Under the pieces are notes generated by a model. The model was not told the DNA's origin. It made no database searches and was given only the letters and a program-made list of their open reading frames with translations. Positions 7,172 to 15,066 of a stretch of DNA of 20,185 bases are shown in pieces. The stretch is from Cytophagaceae bacterium (GTDB taxonomy: Bacteria; Bacteroidota; Bacteroidia; Cytophagales; Flexibacteraceae): the NCBI GenBank assembly GCA_947464365.1, contig CANHWS010000027.1:1-20185 (forward strand), read 5' to 3'. The stretch's first letter is position 1; the number at the start of each line of letters is the position of its first letter. The position numbers and the translations under genes were made by a program.

Positions 7172-8454
7172 TGGCGACGACCTCTACCCTAAAGGCACGT
7201 ATTGCCTTATGCCTCTTTGTTGTTTTCGGTCTGGCAGCGCTAGATCTAAAAGCGCAAATATCAATAAATGCCGGCAAGAGTAACCTCGAGATCAGCGGGG
7301 CACTATATCCGATATTCAATATGCGTTATGTGCCCGGGTCAGCATCAGGGCCTGTATATTGGCCATTTTCCAACAACCAGAATGCTGATTTGCGCAACAA
7401 TAGGTTCGAAATGCGTAACATCCAGCTCAACCTAGAAGGGCGTTATGCCAATGACTGGGAGTATCAGATACAGATTAACTTTGCCAAAATCGCATCTCCA
7501 GATGGAGGTCCCGACATCGAAAACCCACCTTTAATGGAAAGTAGTGTTAGCTATGTTGGTAGCAGACACATCAAGGTGAAGGCAGGGTTCCAGAAGATTC
7601 CTTACAGCCGCAGCAGCCTCACGAGCTATACCCAGATGCCTTACATCCGAAGAGCTGAAATGGTGAGGGGTGAGGTCTTTAGCCGTCGTGATGTGGGGGT
7701 TGTGCTCTATAACTCTTACTGGAACCAGCGTATCAATCTCTTTGCGGGCATGTTCACCGGTCAGGGCGAGGCTGCCTTAATGGGCGTCAATGATCGGTCT
7801 GGTAATTTCGAGCTAGTGGCACGTGCCGAAGTTGCCTATCCTAGCCGCTATCGCAACCGTGAGATAGACGACAACATCTCCCCTGTACCGATGGTGGTGC
7901 TTGGTGTAAATGGTCGGACTAATACCCGAGGTAACATCTTTGCTAGTGACTCGCTAAACTATGGCCTCAAGAACCTGAACGGCACGCGCAATATGTGGGG
8001 ATTTGACGTCTCTGCCCAATATATGGGCTGGAGTGCTCAGTTTGAATACCACCTAATGAATATGCGACCAACCGTAATGGCTGACTATGGGCAAGGGCTA
8101 CAAGCCTACACCGATAACTTTAATGCTGGAGGCTTTATTACCCAGCTTAACTATAACTGCCAACCATTGCGCTCAGTCTTTAGCATCCGGTATGACCGCT
8201 TTAACAGCAATGACCTAGTTGGCGCCAGAGCAGGCGAACCGAATTACAACTTCCTGTCTGGCACCGTAACAGGAAAGGCTTACGACAGCCGAAGCACCCA
8301 AGAGAACATTACCATCGCCTATAACCTCAAGCTCAATGGATGGAACTCAGCCTTGAGGGCCCAATACAGCCAACCCATCAAGGTGGACGAGACACTTCCT
8401 GGAAGAGCCGCAGATCCACAACTTAGGCTGGGATGGCAATACCTTTTCCGTTAA
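7171..8454 (+). CDS. outer-membrane porin, phosphate-selective porin O/P type
   Basis: A 427-residue beta-barrel protein. The signal peptide (about 1-28) ends at LKA before Q29. The mature protein opens with ISGALYPIFNMRYV and contains alternating amphipathic strands such as RFEMRNIQLNLEGRYA and WEYQIQINFA. It also has VKAGFQKIPYSRSSLTSY, which resembles the conserved GQFKxPFS region of OprO/OprP porins, followed by RRDVGVVLYNSYW. The C-terminus reads QLRLGWQYLFR, a terminal strand with aromatics as expected for insertion by the BAM complex. OprP-type porins take up anions, classically phosphate or polyphosphate. In Bacteroidota the substrate of this family is mostly unknown, so phosphate should not be assumed. 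The start codon overlaps the stop of the upstream propeller gene. Confidence 0.82.
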   Translation: MATTSTLKARIALCLFVVFGLAALDLKAQISINAGKSNLEISGALYPIFNMRYVPGSASGPVYWPFSNNQNADLRNNRFEMRNIQLNLEGRYANDWEYQIQINFAKIASPDGGPDIENPPLMESSVSYVGSRHIKVKAGFQKIPYSRSSLTSYTQMPYIRRAEMVRGEVFSRRDVGVVLYNSYWNQRINLFAGMFTGQGEAALMGVNDRSGNFELVARAEVAYPSRYRNREIDDNISPVPMVVLGVNGRTNTRGNIFASDSLNYGLKNLNGTRNMWGFDVSAQYMGWSAQFEYHLMNMRPTVMADYGQGLQAYTDNFNAGGFITQLNYNCQPLRSVFSIRYDRFNSNDLVGARAGEPNYNFLSGTVTGKAYDSRSTQENITIAYNLKLNGWNSALRAQYSQPIKVDETLPGRAADPQLRLGWQYLFR

Positions 8455-8564
8455 TTACCAATTTCGGACCTGATCAAAATTTAACTTTTAGGGCAGGCAA
8501 CTTTTATGGGTCGGTTAAGGTCTTATAGTTATAGTGACTACAATCCCAAACACACCAACCCGAA

Positions 8565-10709
8565 ATGCCAATTTTGCCTCGTCTGCCGATCCACTTTGAC
8601 ATCAAGCAATCAACATTTTTTGCTGTCTTGGCCCTACTACTTTTTTGCATTGGCTGGACCTCTGGTATGGCTCAACCATTTGCCAGCTTTAGCCCAACAA
8701 GTGGCAACACAGGTACCCAAGTGACACTTAGTGATAGCCGGTTTGTACTTGGAAATGTATCGGGGGTAGCGTTTAATGGCATAACTGCTGCATTTTTCGT
8801 TCAATCTTCAGGCACTATCCTAACCCAGGTGCCTGCAGGGGCTACCACAGGCCTAATCAGTGTTAGCTCTCCTTCTGGCCCAATCTTGAGTGCAGCGCCT
8901 TTTGTCATTTCATTACCCACTCCTGTCATCATGACTTTTGCGCCGACCACAGGCGCATCAGGAACGCCAGTCAACATCAGTGGGCAGAACTTTAGCAATG
9001 TAGTTTCGGTTACGTTCAATGGTGTGGCAGATCCATCATTTGTTGTAAACGGGGCTACAAGTATCGTTGCAACTGTTCCTCAAGGTGCCACCACTGGCCC
9101 TATAGTGGTCACTACTAGCATTGGGGCAGATACTAGCACCCTACCTTTTGTTATTGTTGCTTTACCTGTGCCTGAGATCATCAGTTTTAGCCCGGGTTCA
9201 GGCATTGCTGGTCAGACTACGGTTTCCATCCAAGGTCGAAATTTCCTCAATCCACAACCAATTACGGGGCTCACCTTCAACGGCGTGTCGGTTACTGTAG
9301 GGGGCATTATTTCTGATACTGAAATAGAGGCAGAAGTGCCCTCGGGTGCCACAACAGGGCCAATCCGGATTACCTCTGCCCTAGGCAGCGCAACAAGTAC
9401 AACTAATTTTATTGTGACTGGGCAACGGAATGATATCTGTTACACCCGAGGCCCAAGGCAGGACACCTTTAGCAGTGTTAGTCTGCAACCTCAGCGATAC
9501 CTAGTAAGGAGTGGCAATGCAGCCTTTGTCAAACTAATAACACAGGCTGGCCAGTCTTATCGGTTTAGTACTTGCAACAATCCCGCTGGACTTGCGACAG
9601 AGCTTTATGTATATGATCGGTTTGGGGCCTTACTGACAAGTAACGCCGGATTTGGCACAGCTTGTCCTAATAGCCCTTTAGCCTCCGTTGTGCTCAATGC
9701 ACTTTTGTCGGATACAGTAATGGTCTCGATAACAGGAATCGGGTGCTCAGCTGTATCGGCCAATATTTGGCTGGACTATCAACAATCAGGGCCAGCAGTT
9801 GCCACCCGTTTGACTCCTAGCAGTGGCCCAGAAGGTACGGTTGTCCGGATGTCTGGCCGCAATCTGGCTAATGGAGTTCAAGTTATCTTCAACCAACAAT
9901 TAGCTAACATCTTGTCAGTAGCAGACACTGCCATTGTCTTTGAAATCCCGACACCAGCGACAACAGGCTTGGTCTTTTTGTTTGATGGTCAGGTACCTCG
10001 ATCAACTAATCTGCAGTTTATTGTCTGTACAAATGCTGCACCTACCATTTCGGCGGTTGGGTCAAATTTCTTATGTCAAGGTCAAACCATCACCTTGCAA
10101 GGTCCTGCTAACGCTACCTCCTATAGTTGGAGCACTGGCCAAACCTCCCGCACGATTACACTAAACCAGCCAGGAAGTGTTACACTGCAAATAACAACAG
10201 GTGGTGGATGCCTCAGCACAATTTCAGCTCCTTTTAACATCAGGCAAAGACCAACTCCTAACGCAGTACTTACCCAGCGCAATGATACCCTATTTGCTAG
10301 CCCAGCCAATGCAACCTACCGCTGGCTTGTTGATGGGGTCCTTCAGAACGCTTTTGTACGCACCCTTAAGGCCCAAACAAGTGGCAATTATCAAGTTATC
10401 GTTACCCAAAACGGTTGTAGCGATACGTCGGCCATATTTGCAATTAGCTCTGTCCCCAACAATATGGGGTTAGCCAAAAACGCAATCCGCCTAGTGCCTA
10501 ACCCGGCAACTAGTACTGTGAGCATTCAGTTCAATCAGTCACTAGGGCAACCAACAGATTTGCTTGTTTTTAACAGCTTGGGCTTTCTTTGTGTTAAGCA
10601 AGACCTCACAGTGGGCACAACTGAGCAGTCTATTGACCTCAGTGGCCTATCTAAAGGGGTCTATATGATAAAGGTTGGCGGTCTTGTGGAGCGACTAGTT
10701 GTAAGGTGA
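8565..10709 (+). CDS. secreted IPT/TIG-repeat protein with T9SS C-terminal sorting domain
   Basis: A 714-residue secreted protein. Residues 1-36 form a signal peptide with a longer than usual n-region. Three IPT/TIG immunoglobulin-like domains follow at about 40-117, 120-198 and 203-285. Each opens with a FxPxxGxxGTxVxIxGxNF-type strand and each contains the repeated VPxGATTGxI element. Residues 290-405 look like a PPC-type domain with several Cys. A fourth TIG lies at about 412-488 and Ig/PKD-like modules at about 490-630. The C-terminus (about 635-714) is a T9SS type A sorting domain, with LVPNPATSTVSI, a Gly-rich turn and SGLSKGVYMIKV. It should be exported by the type IX system and attached to the cell surface or released. 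TIG arrays usually mediate adhesion or binding, and no catalytic module is visible. TAACTTTT at 8482-8489 is one base off the -7 consensus and could be its promoter. Confidence 0.9.
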   Translation: MPILPRLPIHFDIKQSTFFAVLALLLFCIGWTSGMAQPFASFSPTSGNTGTQVTLSDSRFVLGNVSGVAFNGITAAFFVQSSGTILTQVPAGATTGLISVSSPSGPILSAAPFVISLPTPVIMTFAPTTGASGTPVNISGQNFSNVVSVTFNGVADPSFVVNGATSIVATVPQGATTGPIVVTTSIGADTSTLPFVIVALPVPEIISFSPGSGIAGQTTVSIQGRNFLNPQPITGLTFNGVSVTVGGIISDTEIEAEVPSGATTGPIRITSALGSATSTTNFIVTGQRNDICYTRGPRQDTFSSVSLQPQRYLVRSGNAAFVKLITQAGQSYRFSTCNNPAGLATELYVYDRFGALLTSNAGFGTACPNSPLASVVLNALLSDTVMVSITGIGCSAVSANIWLDYQQSGPAVATRLTPSSGPEGTVVRMSGRNLANGVQVIFNQQLANILSVADTAIVFEIPTPATTGLVFLFDGQVPRSTNLQFIVCTNAAPTISAVGSNFLCQGQTITLQGPANATSYSWSTGQTSRTITLNQPGSVTLQITTGGGCLSTISAPFNIRQRPTPNAVLTQRNDTLFASPANATYRWLVDGVLQNAFVRTLKAQTSGNYQVIVTQNGCSDTSAIFAISSVPNNMGLAKNAIRLVPNPATSTVSIQFNQSLGQPTDLLVFNSLGFLCVKQDLTVGTTEQSIDLSGLSKGVYMIKVGGLVERLVVR

Positions 10710-11441
10710 CAGTCGCACCACCAAATACTTTGCTTATGCCAGCAAACGAAGTGCTTATGCCTGAACAAAGAGTCAATAATTATGTCTTTGAAGGCTGGTT
10801 GGCCCAACTTGGCTTGCACTTAAAGACCACAACAACAGCTAGTTAGTAAATGCCCCTATCTGCTGGGTCCACCACTTAACTACCCAACGGATAGAGGTAG
10901 TCAAGTATGATAATGACTGGTTGGGTGAAGGTTTTCATAAATCTGCTCGGCTTATCAGTACAACACACTGCCTTGTGCCATTAAACATCTTGCCTTGACG
11001 GAAAACCTGTGGATACCCTTTGGATAAACCAGCAGTTATAAGCAGGGTTTACATCCATTCGTTTTGGCTTAGCTTTCAAAATATCAAGGTGCCACTTTGA
11101 TACATCCAGTCATTTGCAAAGCATAGCGAACCATTAGATTACATCAGTAGTAGGACAGTCCAAATCAACATTGGGACAAGCAGCTGAACCATGAGATTTT
11201 GGCGTGCCCCTACTTGCAGCGAAACCAATTTTGAGAACCACCTCCTCGACTGGTGCATCGGTACTTGGAGCTCAAGGACCTTGCTTAAAAGTTGGGGTTT
11301 CCATCAAGACCGGTCCCAAAACTGCATTAGCGGATCTTATTTGCATGATGGCCCCCTCGGTTTCTTTGCCCCATAAGCCGCTTCAAGAGTAAAGGTCATA
11401 GTAAGCAGGACTAAAAAACTATCGTTAAGCATGCATAAAAA
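10710..11441. other. long intergenic region without a convincing gene
   Basis: About 730 bp between the TIG protein gene and the terminator of the beta-helix gene. The two open frames of about 60 codons near 11191-11392 (plus strand) overlap each other in different frames, lack a signal peptide or any recognisable motif, and are not believed. The region holds a 10-bp direct repeat TGCTTATGCC (10731-10740 and 10752-10761). It also holds a nested inverted repeat, ACCCAAC (10882-10888) with GTTGGGT (10920-10926), enclosing AGTCA and TGACT. No T-tract follows the latter, so it is only a possible 3'-end structure. Nothing else was seen. Confidence 0.4.
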
Positions 11442-11465
11442 AAGGGCAGCCAATTGGCTGCCCTT
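11442..11465 (-). terminator. intrinsic terminator of the beta-helix protein gene
   Basis: A perfect palindrome AAGGGCAGCC-AATT-GGCTGCCCTT. On the minus strand it is followed by a run of seven T (plus-strand A run at 11437-11443, partly inside the stem). It lies 30 nt past the stop codon of the minus-strand beta-helix gene and fits a strong rho-independent terminator. On the plus strand the stem is followed only by TTAATTATT, so activity in that direction is weaker. Confidence 0.9.
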
Positions 11466-11495
11466 AATTATTACTGCTACTGCTTAGAGCTTAGA

Positions 11496-13835
11496 TTATT
11501 GAACTACAACTTTACTCACAGTACGACCATTGCCTGAGGTAATGCTCAGATTGTACAAGCCTTTGGCTAGGCCAGATAGCTCGACAGTGCCTGTATTGTT
11601 ACCCATAGATAGGTCCAGTGCTTTGGACATAACAACTCTACCAACATGGTCTGTTAGTTGTACCGATGCTTGGCCAGCTTTAGTTGCAACAAAACGGTAG
11701 TTGACTTTGCTAGAGGCAGGATTTGGATAAGCGGTGAGTCCGAATACAGCTTTGTCAGCATTGGCGAGGCTGGTAATCGGAGTTGTTGGCGACACCGGGT
11801 CAGAAGCACCAGCATCCGTATTGGCGCAATCAACAGAAGTTACCCGGTACTCTGGCAGGACATTAGCAGGTGCCTCAAAGTCGAACCAGACTTGCTCGTT
11901 AAAGTCTCTAGCGGCTTGGCCTGCACATCCTGTCGGGATTGAACCATTATCATTACCGTCATAGGTATAAAACCCGCCAGTTGCATTGCGTGGGCGGTAG
12001 GCAATAACCTTCCATGGGTCCGTCGGAAGGAGGCGTCGCTCAACCTTGAAGGCAACCTCATTGATGGAGGTATCTGTCCAGCTGACTACGAGGGCTTTAT
12101 AGACTGTGTCAGGGACTACTGTGATGTTTGAAGGCGCACCAGGTACACTGGCTGGGCAGTTGAACAGAAAATCACCTGCATTGGATGCGTTGGTTCCACT
12201 GGCATTGACAGGGTTGCCCTGTAGATCAATATTTTCTACTACACTGATGTCTTCCATCCGATTTGAGCGTGTTGCAACAACACCGACGGCACCACGTTGT
12301 TTGTTCCAGCCATGGAAAAGGCCTATACAGTGTACATCATAAGGGGCAATGTAACCTTGCTCGCCTGTTGGGCCTTGCCGATTGAATGTCCAGGCAAAAG
12401 AGAAGACCTCAACACCACCATGACGCTGGATGAGCATTCCCTCACCATCGTTGCCTGGGTCTGAACCTGTGCCTGTGTACCAGTTATGGTCCATCCAGAG
12501 GTTCCATCCGCCAAAGTCCATTGCGCGTGCCATGTTATCATCAATCTGGTTGCTGACGTTATAGCCATCGCGGGTCAAAACCCAGTTGGCGGGTAGGCCA
12601 TATCGGGCAGTGCCTGAGTTGATTGGGTACCTGTAATTGATGTTGTTTTTGATCGTCACCCATTTACCACAGAATTCGTAACCTTTGTTGCCGTGGTTGA
12701 AAATCCAGTTGTCCTTGACGATGACACCCTTTTCGTAATAAGGTCCGTTGTCTAGGTTGCAGCGGTTGTCGCGTTGGCTGACGAGTTGTTTGTTGATATC
12801 GAGTCCGATTTGGTAGCCGTAGTCATAATAGATATTCTGGGTACTAACTGGGGTATTCCGGGCCTTGATGGGCTGTGCCATCATGAAGTTCTTGGGGGCG
12901 ATAGGCACTGCGTTGTTGGCAACCAATACGTTGGCACCATAAACCGCAATGCGTGCTGCAAAGCGAAAGCTCGAAACATAGTCTGGGTCGTAATCAGCAC
13001 CGATGCCCTCGCTACACATATAGTTTGGTACGTTGCTGTTATCCAGCCGGCAGCCAAAAACAAACCTACCCTTCGAACCACCGAAATAAGGTAAATTTGG
13101 TGCTGCACCCATAAAGGGGTCCATTGGGTGGGTGCCGTCAGCAACCCGAGAGGCCCAGTTTTCGCCAGTTGTTTTAGCAAAACGACTGCGCCAAGCACCT
13201 GCCTGTCCCCATGAGTTGGTACTCCATGGCATATCTGGGCCCATATAGACAAAAGCTGCATCGAGGTTTACCCAAGCAATCCCGACATGGTCAACATCCT
13301 TGAGGGATCCACCAGCTTCGGCCTTAAGTCCAATGACGTTCCAAGCGTCAGGATACTCACCACTACCTGATACCACACGTGATGTGGTATGGTACGGGAA
13401 CAAAAACTTGGTACCTAACTGGGTGAGGCCAGGGTTAGCGGTGTCAACAATGGCATTTTTGTCAGCCACAGGGGGCTCACCAACAATAACAACACCCTTG
13501 CGAAGCATCAAGCCACGTCCGGTAGGGCCTTGCGGGTGGTCAGCAAAATTATAGGTACCCGCAGGATAGTAGAGCACACCACCGCCTTGAGCAAACAGCT
13601 GATCTCTTGCAGCTTCGAATTTTTCAAAGTCATTGGCTCCGGTACTGAAGGTGGCCATGTTAATGGAGTTGGCCCAGTTGATTTCGTCTGTCCAGGCGGG
13701 ATAGTTGCCAGGGCCATAAAAATCTTTCATAGGGTTAGACACCTGTGCAGAGGCGCCATAAGCGATGAGGCCGAACATGGTCAGCGCTAGCCACTGGCCT
13801 ACTTTTTGGCCAATTTTGGTAAGGTTGGTCTTCAT
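11496..13835 (-). CDS. T9SS-exported right-handed beta-helix protein with FN3 domain (pectate-lyase-like)
   Basis: A 779-residue secreted protein. The signal peptide (1-30) ends at ASA before Q31. Residues about 60-97 (GANDFEKFEAARDQLFAQGG then VLYYPAGTYNF) match the N-terminal motif of the pectate-lyase superfamily/GH28-related beta-helix fold. The following 450 residues have the short Asn/Gly-rich repeats of a parallel beta-helix (VIVKDNWIFNHG, WVTIKNNINYRYP, NLWMDHNWYTGTG). An FN3-like domain at about 565-690 contains the VSWTDTSINEVAFKVERR pattern. Residues 700-779 are a T9SS sorting domain (YPNPASSKVNY, then LSGLAKGLYNLSI). Beta-helix proteins of this kind include polysaccharide lyases and hydrolases, but catalytic residues cannot be assigned by eye, so enzymatic activity is unproven. 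The gene is monocistronic, with a consensus promoter about 70 nt upstream and a strong terminator 30 nt downstream. Confidence 0.85.
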   Translation of the reverse strand: MKTNLTKIGQKVGQWLALTMFGLIAYGASAQVSNPMKDFYGPGNYPAWTDEINWANSINMATFSTGANDFEKFEAARDQLFAQGGGVLYYPAGTYNFADHPQGPTGRGLMLRKGVVIVGEPPVADKNAIVDTANPGLTQLGTKFLFPYHTTSRVVSGSGEYPDAWNVIGLKAEAGGSLKDVDHVGIAWVNLDAAFVYMGPDMPWSTNSWGQAGAWRSRFAKTTGENWASRVADGTHPMDPFMGAAPNLPYFGGSKGRFVFGCRLDNSNVPNYMCSEGIGADYDPDYVSSFRFAARIAVYGANVLVANNAVPIAPKNFMMAQPIKARNTPVSTQNIYYDYGYQIGLDINKQLVSQRDNRCNLDNGPYYEKGVIVKDNWIFNHGNKGYEFCGKWVTIKNNINYRYPINSGTARYGLPANWVLTRDGYNVSNQIDDNMARAMDFGGWNLWMDHNWYTGTGSDPGNDGEGMLIQRHGGVEVFSFAWTFNRQGPTGEQGYIAPYDVHCIGLFHGWNKQRGAVGVVATRSNRMEDISVVENIDLQGNPVNASGTNASNAGDFLFNCPASVPGAPSNITVVPDTVYKALVVSWTDTSINEVAFKVERRLLPTDPWKVIAYRPRNATGGFYTYDGNDNGSIPTGCAGQAARDFNEQVWFDFEAPANVLPEYRVTSVDCANTDAGASDPVSPTTPITSLANADKAVFGLTAYPNPASSKVNYRFVATKAGQASVQLTDHVGRVVMSKALDLSMGNNTGTVELSGLAKGLYNLSITSGNGRTVSKVVVQ

Positions 13836-13906
13836 CTAGAAGCGTTAATTGGTTAGTGGTACTCAATAGACAGCTGCTACCATCAAGAAGGTTGCATGGG
13901 TCCCAA

Positions 13907-13938
13907 CAAATTTACAATATTAGTAAGCCCATTGCAAA
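13907..13938 (-). promoter_or_regulatory. Bacteroidota-consensus promoter of the beta-helix protein gene
   Basis: Read on the minus strand, TTTG (13935-13938) is followed by 20 nt and then TAAATTTG (13907-13914). This is an exact fit to the Bacteroidota vegetative promoter TTTG-N19/20-TAnnTTTG. Transcription would start near 13900, leaving a leader of about 65 nt before the ATG at 13835. It is the best promoter match seen in the window. Confidence 0.78.
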
Positions 13939-13998
13939 TTTCAGACGCAATATCTTGGCCTATTTGCTTATCAGATATGGTTATTTATGCCTAAATGT

Positions 13999-15024
13999 CT
14001 AGAATCCTTCCTCGGAAATCAGTCGCTTGAGCCTAGGCCAAACCTCTTGGTAGATATGCTGATTTGCAAACAACAGAAAACCGACATCCGTCAAGACGTC
14101 TAGCGGGGCGTCAAATGCCTCACCAAAACAATCCGTGATAATGCAACCTGCCTCCTGACCTATCAGGAAAGTGCAGGCATCATAAGGATGACAAACATGA
14201 CCTGGCACTATACCTTTGGTTTGGAGGTAGGGGTAAAGCCTGCTTCTTAGGTCCCCCACAAAACGATCATGCCCTACTAGCACTTCATAAAGCTGTCCGC
14301 CGGTGCTGATGTATTGGTCTTCAAAAATAATTGCTCGCCCAGGCACCAGGTTAGGAACAAGCTCCAAGATCAATTTGTCCTCGATACGTGCCAAAACATC
14401 ACGCCCTGGCGGGAAAAACCTAGCCAACTGAGCAAAGCCGCCAATAATGGTATGTGCGCCACTTGGCTTTATGGTTCGTGGTTTTCGCACTAGGGTTTCG
14501 AGATGGAGCGTTTCGGCTTGGACACCTTGCCCCTTGATTGCCCATAGAGTATCACTCAGGACTGACCGACTGGTCGGTAGCTCGGTCATTACGGCCACCT
14601 CAATATCACTTAGGCGAGTAGTGTTGCCCTTGTTTGGGGCGGCACCAGCTAAGAAGAAGGCAGAACGTTTGTCGTACATAATCCCGCGTGTACCATCGAT
14701 TGGATCGATAATTATACGCCATTTAGCATTCTCGGGGGCTAGGCCATGTGGTAGAACCTCCGGGTTATGTGCATCTTCGCCTATGCCCTCACCTATAACA
14801 ACGATGCCTCCAAGGTCTTCTGCGTGTAGGGATAACAATGGCACCAAAATCTCCTCAACATCTCGGTCGATCTGGTAGATAGTATCATCTTCACCTTCTT
14901 TATAGATCGCGCTAAGTGTATCGGCACTTTGGCTAGTAACCGCAGCATGGACTCTGCGACAAACGGCTTCGCCAGCTTGCCGAAGCAGGGATATCATTGC
15001 CTCTTTGTCTTGAATAGTGATCAT
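13999..15024 (-). CDS. inositol monophosphatase family protein
   Basis: A 341-residue Mg-dependent phosphatase-fold protein. All the metal-binding positions of the family can be placed: E79 in VIGEGIGED, D107 and D110 and T112 in IIIDPIDGTRG, and D282 in HPYDACTFLIGQEAG. It is longer than typical IMPases (about 260-270), with an extra stretch between the GE motif and DPIDGT and a large insertion before the C-terminal Asp motif. The usual WDxAAG is replaced by YDACTF, so the substrate pocket is likely different. Possible substrates include inositol phosphates, sugar phosphates and PAP; none can be chosen. It starts 42 nt downstream of galT on the same strand and is probably co-transcribed. This hints at a sugar-phosphate role, for example removing galactose-1-phosphate or a related ester (inference). 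Confidence 0.88.
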   Translation of the reverse strand: MITIQDKEAMISLLRQAGEAVCRRVHAAVTSQSADTLSAIYKEGEDDTIYQIDRDVEEILVPLLSLHAEDLGGIVVIGEGIGEDAHNPEVLPHGLAPENAKWRIIIDPIDGTRGIMYDKRSAFFLAGAAPNKGNTTRLSDIEVAVMTELPTSRSVLSDTLWAIKGQGVQAETLHLETLVRKPRTIKPSGAHTIIGGFAQLARFFPPGRDVLARIEDKLILELVPNLVPGRAIIFEDQYISTGGQLYEVLVGHDRFVGDLRSRLYPYLQTKGIVPGHVCHPYDACTFLIGQEAGCIITDCFGEAFDAPLDVLTDVGFLLFANQHIYQEVWPRLKRLISEEGF

Positions 15025-15066
15025 AAAGATTGGATGGGAAATAATGATTGTGATGGTCCGGATGTA

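Noticed and set aside
8690..9420. Recurring short DNA repeats that might suggest a tandem repeat or CRISPR
   Set aside because: They encode the repeated VPxGATTGxI element of the TIG domains; spacing is about 80 codons and the units diverge, as expected for protein-domain repeats.
11191..11392. Two overlapping plus-strand frames of about 61 codons
   Set aside because: They use different frames over the same bases and have no motif, membrane segment or supporting promoter.
14447..14878. 143-codon plus-strand open frame opposite the IMPase-family gene
   Set aside because: It is a shadow of the real gene, whose metal-binding motifs are all on the minus strand.
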